NCBI RefSeq assembly: GCF_001949145.1
Contig: NW_019091355.1
Span: 4,430,838 to 4,494,837 of the forward strand
From: Acanthaster planci
Lineage: Eukaryota; Echinodermata; Asteroidea; Valvatida; Acanthasteridae
Direction of reading: 5' to 3'
Length of the DNA: 64,000 nucleotides
Position numbers and translations under genes: made by a program. The notes under the pieces were generated by a model. It ran no database searches, was not told the DNA's origin, and was given only the letters and a program-made list of their open reading frames with translations. Below are positions 48,001-59,133 of the stretch, piece after piece (the first letter of the stretch is position 1; every line of letters starts with the position of its first letter).

Positions 48001-51000
48001 GTGAAGTCCTCCTACAAATAAAACATAATTTCAATGGAACCTGTACTTAATAAATGACAAAAATGATCATGAAGACATCTGGGCCTCACGCTTCTCTCAG
48101 AGGCAGTCTGATCAAAATGGCAAGCAATCAGACTCTTTGGGCCTACTTAATTCATAAATATGCATGTGTGTTAATTAAGGAGAGAGGTTGAATATGTTAA
48201 TTCATATTCACATGTTAGATTTCAAGGGACAAAAGAACTAGTTTATAATGAGGAGATATAGGATACACTTGATGGGACAAACAGGTACATGTACATATGT
48301 GTACACCACTGTCATTTAGAAGCAGACCGCGGTGCAGCACACAGTAGATTTGTTCCGTGTCAAATCACCCAAGGGGTTTTTAGAGCCCGTCCCATTCAGT
48401 TTGGCTCACATGTATCACATGTCACATGTACGCGGTAATTGTGGCTGAAAAGGTTGAAACGTCGAGTTCCAGCCCCACTGGACCAAAAGCGTTTGTGCTC
48501 GGGGCCGCCATGTCGGATGCAATTTTCATCAGGCAAGAATATCGGGGGTGGGATTTAAGCTTCAGAACATTTTGGGAGACTTGACATGGAATGGCCCAGT
48601 ATTCAGGCTGTAGGCACTAGGCAAGCCTTCAAACCTTCAATAAATGGCACAATGTATGAGGAAAACACAAGCCAGCATCCGGTGTTGGATCAGCAAAGGT
48701 AACGACCACCATGTACAGGGCACCTAATGCTATTTAATAAAGAACTGTTTTATGTGAAGGTATTAGGGCTGATGGTCTAGTTTACGTACGGTTGGCAATT
48801 AAACAATTACCTACTCCTGCAATGATAAACAAATCCCTGAGAAAAATACGGTCACCTGTGACATTTTTTTAATGAACCCTATTCTACTTTTGTTCTGAAG
48901 CGAGACATGGGACTTGTTACATGCATCAAAAGGGCATATTTGATTGCATATTTGATTGCATCTTTGATTTACAGTAAGTGCCATTTGCTAAAACAGTGGC
49001 AGGCAGTGTTGTTCTTATAGAGAGTCCCAGTTTTTGTTTAACTGAAATTGTACTTTCACCATACATGCACAAGGGGCTCGTTAAGAGATTGCTTTTTTTG
49101 AGGGGGGGAGGAGGGGCTGGAAATACAATCTGTCATCATCTATGAATCTGTAAGAATTCCTGTCACTCATTGATCATAACCCCCTGGGCAGCTGAAATAG
49201 AAACAGTACTGAATGAAACAAATTTTAACATATGCATCTAAGAGCAGGGCCCAATTTCACGGCGCTGCTTCCTGTTAAGTAAATAATTTTGCTAACCATA
49301 ACACAAAAAACGGTAAGCATATTTCCCGGCGAATAATTACACAGTTGCTATGCTTGGTTCAAAAAATGCATGGCCATTGTTACATCACCACGGTAAGCAA
49401 ATTTTTCCTCCGAGACAAGAGTGTCTTTTGCCATGCTTACTGCTCACGGTCTCCATGAAATACGAGGAGCCTCTGTTGGCGTAATACTGTGTGCTCAGCG
49501 GCACTGTGAAATTGGGTACACATGCGCACAAAGCTGATTAAACTCCAGTATGTCAACACTATTGAAGTTTGAGTCATACAGAAACATGTGTGGGACTGTG
49601 CAGTAGAGTGATCACTTGCACCACAGCTGCATAAAACCTGTCAAAAGCAGACACAGTAAGACACATGGTGCCACTAGCCAGTCACTCCAGGGAACGACCT
49701 CTGCGTGTTCCAACTCCCACAAAATCCAACACCATCATCCTAGGCCTTTGTTCCCCGATCCAACAGCGTTGAACACAAGTTCGTAACGTACATGTATGGT
49801 GCTGAATCAGCCAAAACTTGACAAAAAACCTACGGTCGGAGTTTGAGGGGCTTGGGGTAGTTAGGGTTAAAAGCAGTAGTAAACAGAAATACGGAAGACA
49901 ACTAGTCTATTTTTTGGAGGTTTTTCAATTTAGTACATGTACAGGAAGATACAGGGGAAATTTGAGCGCATGGGGGAAAAAATTAGAGGGGATATACATG
50001 TAGTCTGGCGGATGAGAGGTAAAGAAGAGCAGGGGGCCATCAATCTTACCTGACCCTGTGATGGAGGTGTGGAGCCCATCTGAAGGGGGTAAACAGGGGC
50101 AAAATTAGGCAATTCACCCTACACATGTATGTGCATATGTTGCAAGCATTTTAAAATCATCACACACGAATACCTTCTGCATGGGTACACTGGCCAATGG
50201 AGGTTGGAGAAATCTCAACCCTGTAATTTTGAAGCTGAGCGCTCGCTTAGATTTGGTACTAGATCATATGCGGTGAAAGGCGAAGTATCAACATTTTAAA
50301 ATCAGACTTGCCACTTAAAACATACCAACTACAGGTCTGTATCTCTTTATACATGTACAAGTACATGTACTGTATTTATCCTTATAGATCTAGGTAATCC
50401 TGACTGGAATGATATTTGCTGACCGACACATTATGAAGGGTTGGGGTGAAGGAGTAAATGATCCATCAAAGACTTTTGAACAAATGCCAAACCACAATCT
50501 GCACCCCAGAGTAGAAGAAAAAGACAACCAGCTTCAACTACTCACATGCATTAAGTGGCTCGGCCCAACAGGTGGGGAAGTCCCGTACGGACTGATCGGC
50601 GAGGGATGACTGGGGGGTCCCACGGCAAAGGGCGTGCTCCGGCTCGCTGGTGACGACGGAGAGAAAGCAGTGTGCATCGCTGTCAGTATGGTGTGGTCAT
50701 TGTTGAGATGGTATCAGCACACATGTACACACACGCACACAGCATACGATGCCGTACACGAAGCAGGCAGAGTGAGTCGCATGGGAAAAGGGAGCAACAG
50801 ACAAGGTTGGAAGGGAGGGGGAAAAGGAAAGTTGGAAAGGCAAAGGAAAAATGCAAAAAATAGAAAAAGTAAAACAAACGTAAAGGTGATATCACTCATC
50901 ATGCAATGTGCAGCATGTGCATCGGCTCATATCAGAAACATACATACAAGTACATCAGATAGCTACACCCCAACGGGTTTGCTTTGAATCCCACTATATG

Positions 51001-54000
51001 TGATGTACATGTACATGTATACACTGTTAACCTTAACCTTCCTCAATCCTCCAAAATCCTTTGGGCAGTTTTGGAGGATTTTGGAGGATTGAGGGTGAAT
51101 GGCAGAAGTGCATGGCTGATGTCAAAGGATGCCATGAGTGAAGGTCGTGGGTTAGACCTTGTGTTGTTTTTGCTTAGTCATGCATAAATTCAGCCCGATC
51201 TTTCTTATAATGACAGGAATTGCTGGAGGAGTTTGAAGGATTGAGGCAGTAGGCACACCTCCAAGTAACATTTTCAAGAAATTTTGGAGGATTTCGGACG
51301 ATTGAGGGAGAATCCAATTTTTTTGTCCCCCCCAAATTGAAGGATTCTGGAGGACTGAGGGGTTCCCTAGTAAAAAGGGCCGAGGGGGTTAGGGTTAAAG
51401 AAAAGTGACAACATGCATACTCACAGTACGTATCAAATGGGATGTGTCAAAAGTGTCCACTCAACATAGACTTTGATTTATCATACATACATGTATCGGT
51501 ACATGTATGCTGTTTTGACTGTAACAATGATATCTTTTCTCTGCAAATATGCAAACTACATGTGCATGCACATGCTAAGATCAGGCATACAACTGGGAGT
51601 TTTGGGGAAAAAAACAAGGAAATTCGCAACTGTACAAGATACTGCACCATGTTGTTTTAAATTGTAATGGCGAGCAGGTACGTGAGAAGTGACATACAGG
51701 AAGATTGGCTGATCGGAGGATATCTTAGCTGCGATGTGGGATAACAGTAATGAAGGCTCTTCAGAATGATCAACGTTATGCAACATGAATCAACAGCTGC
51801 CATGAATCAATATAACTTGAGGCCCTTCAACAGACTTCTGTACTGATGATGTCACATCTTGTTTACATAAGCACTTTCCTACAGAGCCAGTGGGGGTCTA
51901 TGGTCACTGAGCACTGTAGGAAAGCTCATGCGTGAACAAAGTGTGACGTTTTTGGTAAAGAGGTCTGCTGACTGTCATGAAATTTCACAAAGAAAATCAA
52001 GGAACAGGATCGTGCAAGGCATGCATTTGTTCTGTGCACAAACTCCAGTTGAAGACAACGGGCCAATTCAGAACCTACATGCACCTGTATTGTCCTTTTA
52101 TCTAATTCCTCACATGTAAACACATCATTGTACCAAGTTATGGGGACAAGACACATGTTGACACATGGTTCTTCTCAGAACCACACATATTCAAGAAAGA
52201 GATTGATCCATGGTGTAACTGCAATCGTTTTACTCATATGTTGACACAGATGTTATGGGGACCAACAATTTCTTGGAGGAAAGAATTTCTTCTTCCCACA
52301 CCCTTCGTCCCGACATTCCTAGTAAATGAAATTGCCCTCTCAATGTGGGTAAGGTCTACAGATGCATAACGTACATGTACGTGGGCTACAGACACACATG
52401 TAGATATATGTACGTGAGCTACAGACACACATGTAGATACATGTACGTGGGCTACAGACACACATGTAGATACATGTACGTGGGCTACATACACACATGT
52501 AGATACATGTACATGTACGTGGGCTACAGACACACATGTAGATACATGTACGTGGGCTACAGACACACATGTAGATACATGTACATGTACGTGGGCTACA
52601 GACACACATGTAGATACATGTACGTGGGCTACAGACACACATGTAGATGCATGTACAGGTAAGGGTACAACATAGAATTATGCAACAGTAATACGGGTGA
52701 TTCACAAGAGTGCGCCCCCAAGAGTCTGCAAAGTGTTGGCCAATCAGAACGCACAAACTTTGTCAACCCTTTCCGAACGCGCATTGGGTTGACAGATTTC
52801 ACGCATCGTGATTGGCCAATGCGTTACAAACTCTTGATGGCGCACTATTGTGAATTGCCTGTATTGGAACCAAAATGCCGTAGGAGAAACCACACAGTCC
52901 CTATACCCCAGTCCAAATTTGTCAAAAAATGGATCGACCGCAAACAAACCAGAAACCCTAAACGAAAAACTGCAAACCAGAAACCAACCAACCTTTAACC
53001 AAAACCCATAAACCAAACCTAAACCAAAAACAGACACAAGACAAAGACAACCAAAACAAACCAATATACACACCAAAAAACAAACCCAAAACAAAACAAT
53101 ATTCAAAGGAAGGTACCCAATACTACACATGAACAACAATACAGGAAACTGGTACAAGGATCAGATCAATCAATTTCCATGCAGTGTTTGTACATGTGAT
53201 GCATAAAGCTCACCTATTTACAAAAGTCTATTCGACTCAGCCGGTCATTACAAAGGAAACAAATATGTGCTTGGCCAGTTTTAAAGCACCTTTCCATATG
53301 TGCATTTTTAGAGTGCGTTGCCAAACAATGCGTTCATGCGTTTCACTTTCACAGACACCATTAAATTAACATAACACACATGACACATGTGTGTTGGATT
53401 TGGCTGCCAGATCCTGACCCAGTCCACATGTGGATTGGGTCTCAGTCCCCACCTGATTCTGTGATTCTGGGATTTCCTCCCACCTCTAAAACTGTAACTG
53501 CTTCTAATTGTCTAGTCTCTAACAGGTTTCTTCAGGCCTGTGAGATGCAGTGCCCAGGACACGTTTGAGGAATCCTTGGTTTCTTTACCAGAAATACTTT
53601 ATGACTATAAACGACGAGTAAAAAAAAACAAATGCAGTGAATAGAATGATTAATCGAACGACTGATTCGCATACCTGGAGAAATGGGCCTGTTTGGATTC
53701 GGTGAGTATGGGATGGGGCTTGAGATCGTCCGCGGCCGCAGACTGCCGTGGACAGCCATCTCATTGAACTGCCTTTCGTCGTCCATCTCCAGGCTGGACT
53801 CGCTCTCCGACAGGTGCCTGCTCAGGGCTTCCCTCCTCTCCTGCTCAAGCAGGAGCTTGCGCTGCAGGCGGAGATTCTCCTCCTTGAACTCTCGTTCCTC
53901 CTGTACCAAGTGAGCCATCTTCTCTTGATCTGATCAGTGAGAAAGCCATCATGAAATTGAATTCATCTGACCAGTTTCATATAGGTGTACATGCAGATTT

Positions 54001-57000
54001 GAACCATTTGCTATGGCCGCACAATGTACATTCGAACATTTTAAAAAAAGGGCCACCTTTGACCATGTAATCCATATACCAAAACCCAAACGGTTCAGAT
54101 CCAAATTAATATCAGTATTACATACAATATAGGCTTACGTCCGCTTCACAGTTACGGTATCCGGATCTCTGGTTCCCACCAAAGGTACATGTACATGTAT
54201 TTGCTCCAAAGTGCCTAAGGCTACATCTACATTGGTTACTTAGAGCTAGGTCTGGATCTTGCTCCAATGGAAATACACAGAGACACACTGACAGCAGACA
54301 TAGCCGTAGCTCTGGCAATCCATTTTGGACACTGCCTAAAACTTGGGACATGGCTACGTTTGTGCCTGGAAGACTGCGTTCCTGAATGCTTGACAATGTA
54401 TCTGGCACACCATGAGACATTGGTTACCTTGAGATGTTATGCAGCCCTACTTACGTTCAATTTGAGCGGACATCAGCTGGCCTTTGAGTTTGCGGACTTC
54501 GTTGCGTAGCTGGTCGACATAAACACTCAAGTTATCGGTGGTGCTGCCATTCTTGATTTCCCTGGGCGAGGCTGGGGCTGAAACCGGTTCATCTAACTTT
54601 TCCTGCAGCATTCTAAACATGAAAGGAACTATTTTATGAAACAAAATGCCTCAAACCATGAGTAAAACTTCAGAACTTGCAACTTCATCTGACAATTTAG
54701 CCTTAAAACAAAACCACAAGAATGAATCCATGGTGATACAATAAAGGTAAAACTGCCTCTAAAAATGTTTTTCAGAGTGGGGTAAACTTGCATTCACACA
54801 ACTTTGTCCGCAAAAGGTTCATGCAACCGGAACTATGTGATCCACTGAAAATCAGGTGCGTGTACGATGTACATACTTTAGCATTCACATGCTGTTCTAT
54901 TGGCACTGCATTTGCGCTAAGTAATGTATCAGTCATCTTTTCTCTGCTTACATGAGTTCGGAGATCTAAGTACACGTGCATGTTGTGAGTAACTTTCTGG
55001 AGAGCAACATGTAACACGTAGAGTACGAATACATATGAAAAATGCCAACATTGGAAAGTCAGAAATTGGAACAACCGCTTTATGGGTACACGGCGAAACA
55101 CGCAGCTGCGTTAGAAAAGCTATTTACATGTACATATACATACATGTACATGCACTTGTGCTACAACTGCCATTCTGACATAGCAAACAGTGTCCTCTTT
55201 ATTCCGCAAACAGCGCCCTCTTTTGCCAGGACTTTCTCATTCACTTTTTGTTTTCCTTTTCATGGAAATGTTGCGACAGTCCCGAATAAATCGCGACGGT
55301 TGGCAGGCAGGTATGAACGGGTGAATCACACGCACAAAACCCCCCTTTGACCTTTTTTCTGCTTCCAGCCGGTCCATCCTCTTCCAGAGTCTGTTGACTA
55401 ACGCTTCCTGCTCCTGCTCCAGACAATTCTCTAGATCCACCTTCTCTCTCCTCAACTGCAACAAACAAGAACGTGGGTGTCACAGTCCTGAGCCGCTGTA
55501 CGGCGTGTCACATAAAAACTGAGCGGAAAACAGTGTCCTCATAGGTGACTGGCAACTCTCATCCCCAGAGTGTCAAGTACAAAGCAGTGTCACTTTCCAG
55601 TGGATGGATCATGTCTTCCTCGTTCAAACAAGCAGGAAAGCAATGAAAAACACGGGGCACTTGGCTTTGGCTCACTTACATGTGAAGGATCCCCGGGGCA
55701 ATTAGATCTTCATGTCCAACTTGTATTCTGGATTCTGATTGGTCAATCCATGGCAATGACAGTGTGGTATTACACCCTAAGGCACGGTCTACACTGTAAT
55801 TTTGCATACTGTGCTCAGTTCCGCGTACATGTACTGTGCTATTTTGAGCTTGGGTAAAAATGTAGAGCTGTGCACAAATTAGTGTTTTCACATCTCACAT
55901 TATACTTTTCCTTTGGCACTGGGGTATGTTGGACGAAGACTAGCAAACTCTTTCTGTTCCACACAGGTTCAAGGGATTAACTACTAATATCTGATGTATT
56001 TCTTAAAGTAAAAGACAGAAAGCTCATGCCTAAAATCAACACAGTTTCATAGAGATATACTGCGATACCTGATTTCAGAGAACTACACATAAATGTACAG
56101 GTAGAAAACTTTGATGTACTTTTAAGTGGATGCAATCAACAGGTCAATAAGAAAACAACAAAAGCTCCATCATACAAGGGGTAGAGGTCTGACCGGACCA
56201 ATGAATGACCGCCAGGAATCAAATTAATTCCCAAGTTCTTGGTGGTACACGTACCTCTTCAAGTTTCTTCTGTTTGGAGACGGTGTCATTTTCCAGTCTC
56301 TCAATCTTCCTCATCAGTTTGTTGACTTGGTACTCCTGTTCCTGCTCCAGCGTTCTCTCGAGCTGATGCTTTTCCTGACGAAGCTGCACATGGGGGGGGG
56401 GACAAATCTCGAGTGAATCTCAAAACCGAATCTCAGAATCTCAAAACTTTTCTAAACATGAGTCGTTGACGTTGTATGCTGTTGGGTTACAGTAGAGTAA
56501 TTGGCCTCACTCGATGATAATGAAAATTTAAATAACATGTGATTTAAAAAAAAAACTGGACTATAAGAAGGGACGATGGACAGCTTTACCATCACTTCAT
56601 TTCTGCATTGCTTCCACTAATCTACAGTACATGAACGATACATGATGATATAAAGAACACAACATGTATAGATCTGACGCTGCAGGTTCACCAGAAGTGG
56701 AGAACTGTAGGTATACACTTCTGACTTATCTCATTGCTAAAGAGGAAATTTAAAATTTTGAGGGAATTGGTTCATATCTGTTGAACGCCAAAAGTGTTTA
56801 GCAAATATGCTTAACTGTGCAAATACATCACACACAAAATCTGTAAGAACTTGTCATGAAATGAAACATCACACTGTGATATGTGTCATGCTTTGGTCTG
56901 AAGCTGGTTATTTTGGGGGGCGGGGGTCAACTCAAACTTTCCTATTAAAATCTCCCTCAAATTGACATTGGCGATACTGCACAAATTGGTAACCTAACAT

Positions 57001-59133
57001 CCTGGCTTCAAAGATGAGTTTGCACCAGGGGACCTATGTTGCAAATGACTTTCTCTCTGTCCAGTCTGAGTGAAAAATGATATCTTTGTACACATGCTAA
57101 AATCCCGCACGATCCTGCGCAAGTTCACAATGCCATGGCTACTTTCTCTTTAATGCAAGGTGATTTCCCTCTGGCATACCTGGACGAGTTTCCTGGACAG
57201 GTCATTGGTGAGGTACTCTTCCTCCTGCTCGTAGTTGACGGCGAGCTTCTCCTTCTCTTTCTTCAGGGCTTGAATCTTTTTCAGGAGTGTGTTGCTGATA
57301 AACTCCTCTTCCTGTTCTGCTTGTGCTTGCTGAAAGACATTGTTAGAATGACATAAGCATGATTCATTAAAGCTTGACCCACATTTGACCAGTATTTCTG
57401 TAGAAAAGGGGTCTGTAAAGTTTCAAACCCTTTTTGGAGAGAATATATTTCTCCTGCCTCCACTCGTTTTCATCATACATCAATTTCATGGAACGCAAGT
57501 CACTGCATAAATCCCCAAAAGACATGAATCTGGGACAGAGAAAAATGTCCGATTTTATTAGGAAATACAAAATTTTTTGACCCTCCCACAGACGTTGCAC
57601 ACAACACAGCTGCTGAAGTGGAGTCAAGATACAAATTCTTTCCTTCATTTTTTTATTTGAAAGTTTTTAGAGGAATTCCAGAGAAATCAATGGGCAAAAT
57701 CTGCCTCCTTCGATCTCTGCTTTTCATCTTTTGAAAACTTTGCAAGCAGTGAAGTACAACCGAGTATATCTGTGGAGTTTAAAATTCAGTCCATCATAGA
57801 GATCAGAGACATTTGTTGCTATGGTCACTGTAGTTCAAGGCCTTATGCACGTTGGACTTTGGGGAAAGTTGGTGACTGGGACCCGATTTTTATAAAATCT
57901 GTGTCAAGACATTACTTGAATAACTCCCGAGGCTGAAGGCTCGTCATGAAAAAAAAAAGTACAGTCACAAAAATGTTTACGATGGCAAGGTATTCATCGA
58001 GTTGAAATAAACATGTACATGTACCCATGGCACCTGTTCTTTCCCAGGCAGGCCCTGGGTTGAAACGCCTAGATTCTCCTTGGGAATTAAAAAAAAACCT
58101 GACACATCTAATTACGTAAGACCACAGGCCTATTCACCCTTAACCTAATATTTGGTGAAGGGAGTGTGAACCTGGCAAATAGGCCTACACGTTCATGTTG
58201 TTCACGAGTGTTACAACATGGGGGGGCTTGTAAATAAGCCAAATCAGAGTTTCAGGTGCTCAAGGAATTGTGGGATAGAAATTGGATAAGCAAACCCATG
58301 TGGTGTAGATGTAGCCAGCGGTACGGTGTAGCATAGACTTGGCGTACGAATGAGTGAGGTTTAATTTATTTTCAACTTTCGGCAGTTAACACGAATTTTT
58401 TACTTGAAATATTTAGGTGATTCTTTATTCACCTTTCATGTAGGCCTAGGCCTATATCCCCAGACTGTCCAGGCACAGGTGCTATAGAACATCTTTTACT
58501 TTCGAAGAAATCCAAACCAGAATGGGAAGTCAAAAAACTACTTGGTGCGAACATGTGCATTGCTATAGAGTGCAAAGTGTCCCAAAAATGGGTTGGCAAG
58601 GCCAGTTGGCGCATAGGCCTATGCGAACGAAAGACTGAATTGGCTTATTCTGAACATGCAAAAACTGCTTCCCGATCCCTAATTTGAAGGAGCTGTTTGC
58701 TTTTCCTAAGGAAAGGTGCATAAGTAGCTAGATGCAACAAACTGACGGGGTGGAATGTACATGTATTTGATGGCTAAAGGTTATTTACAAATTACATACA
58801 TGCATTATTACGAGTACGCTCTACACCATGTATGTCTGCGTCATGTACACATAATGTACAGTCATGACAGTAGTCATAGTCAGATAGACATGAGCCTGAA
58901 TGAATGTTACTCACGATATTCACACTCGCCCGTTTCAGGTCACGATTTTCCCCTTGAAGGGATTTGCAGCGCATCTTGTAGGTCTCAAGCTCAATCTTCA
59001 AAACCCTGTTCTCCTGTTCCAGAGAAGCAATTCTATTGAGCAGCTCCTCTTTTCGCGTTGGGATGCACATTTTCATGCTGTCCGTGTCGCTTTCGATCTC
59101 GCTAGCACTCGCACTGTCCGCCATGTCTGCCAT
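42006..59133 (-). CDS. CCDC6: Coiled-coil domain-containing protein 6 (9 exons, complete)
   Basis: Cytoplasmic/nuclear coiled-coil scaffold; in mammals an ATM-linked DNA-damage-response protein and the H4 partner of RET fusions. Exons, 5' to 3': 59133-58915, 57329-57180, 56383-56255, 55455-55352, 54612-54455, 53929-53675, 50646-50546, 50079-50050, 42095-42006; in frame, 411 residues (human about 474). It starts [16 protein letters not shown], then long heptad-rich coiled coil from [20 protein letters not shown] through [20 protein letters not shown] and [20 protein letters not shown]. The conserved [13 protein letters not shown] and [13 protein letters not shown] follow. The Pro/Ser tail ([40 protein letters not shown]) lacks the vertebrate poly-Gly and poly-Pro runs. 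The last three exons were found by splice phase; exon 8 is only 30 bp and is followed by an 8-kb intron. The intron 4 donor is weak (AAAAG|GTCAAA). Confidence 0.95.
43066..43220 (+). repeat. Degenerate CAAGTC/CAAGTCA microsatellite
   Basis: Reiterated CAAGTC, CAAGTCA and CACAAGTC words across about 150 bp in the last CCDC6 intron. Units vary and are interrupted, so the array is old. Confidence 0.8.
44860..45114 (+). repeat. Degenerate AACCC/AAACC array
   Basis: About 250 bp made of CCAACC, CCAAACC and ACCTCACC words, with a small outlier at 44659-44683. Larger units such as AATCAAACCTCACCAAACCC recur. Not a telomeric TTAGGG-type array. In the last CCDC6 intron. Confidence 0.85.
46987..47163. 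mobile_element. Near-complete foldback element, family A copy 1
   Basis: Begins AATACAGGCAATTCACAAGA and ends CACTATTGTGAAACGCCCGT. Its two halves are complementary for about 55 bp, meeting near GACCAATCA and TGATTGGCC. Copy 2 at 52690-52865 has the same length and orientation. Both lie in CCDC6 introns, and no coding capacity is visible. Confidence 0.88.
49247..49516. mobile_element. MITE with CCCAATTTCAC terminal repeats
   Basis: The left end GGGCCCAATTTCACGGCGCT and the right end GCGGCACTGTGAAATTGGG are inverted copies with small differences. The interior carries several GGTAAGCA/TGCTTAC words in both orientations (AAACGGTAAGCAT, CACGGTAAGCAAAT, CATGCTTACTG). About 270 bp, in the last CCDC6 intron, no open frame. 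I recall closely similar elements as very common in echinoderm genomes (memory, not checked). Confidence 0.8.
51027..51398. repeat. Hairpin-rich block of CCTCAATCCTCC/GGAGGATTGAGG repeats
   Basis: Starts TTAACCTTAACC and ends GGGGGTTAGGGTTAA. At the left a perfect 19-bp inverted repeat, CCTCAATCCTCCAAAATCC (51041-51059) and its complement (51076-51094), encloses a 16-nt loop. Diverged copies of GGAGGATT(GA)GG recur in the plus sense near 51220, 51285 and 51345. Lies in CCDC6 intron 6. Confidence 0.8.
52381..52650 (+). repeat. Minisatellite, eight units of 33 or 39 bp
   Basis: Units begin GTGGGCTACAGACACACATG (one has GTGAGCT) at 52381, 52414, 52447, 52480, 52519, 52552, 52591 and 52624. The two 39-bp units have an extra TACATG, so expansion of the ACATGTAC word is layered on the 33-bp period. 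Because both lengths are multiples of three, several frames stay open; these are not genes. In CCDC6 intron 6. Confidence 0.95.
52690..52865. mobile_element. Near-complete foldback element, family A copy 2
   Basis: Begins AATACGGGTGATTCACAAGA and ends ATTGTGAATTGCCTGTATT. The arms match for about 54 bp with few mismatches (GAGTGCGCC...AAGAGT against its complement near the right end) and meet at TTGGCCAATCA and TGATTGGCCAAT. Same family and orientation as 46987-47163. It sits 25-40 bp after the minisatellite. Confidence 0.9.
52905..53105 (+). repeat. A/C-rich low-complexity stretch (AAACC words)
   Basis: Degenerate ACCAAAC, AAACCCTAAAC and AAACCAAC words for about 200 bp in CCDC6 intron 6. 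Similar in composition to the array at 44860 but less regular. Confidence 0.65.
55032..55317. mobile_element. MITE with CATACCTGCCAAC-type ends, copy 2 (diverged)
   Basis: The left end is eroded (AATGCCAACATTGGAAAGTCAG against CCTGCCAACACTGGAATGTCAG of copy 1). The right end keeps CGGTTGGCAGG and AGGTATG. Inside, GCGCCCTCTTTTGCCA and TTTTCCTTTTCATGGAAAT align with copy 1. It ends about 35 bp from the donor of CCDC6 exon 4, leaving little intron sequence between them. Confidence 0.75.

Noticed and set aside
52381-52650. CRISPR-like repeat array
   Set aside because: There are no unique spacers; repeats are contiguous, and the host is an animal genome.
52234-52756. Long overlapping open frames encoding [11 protein letters not shown]-type repeats
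   Set aside because: They come from the 33/39-bp minisatellite, which stays open in several frames on both strands. No start context, splice sites or homology.
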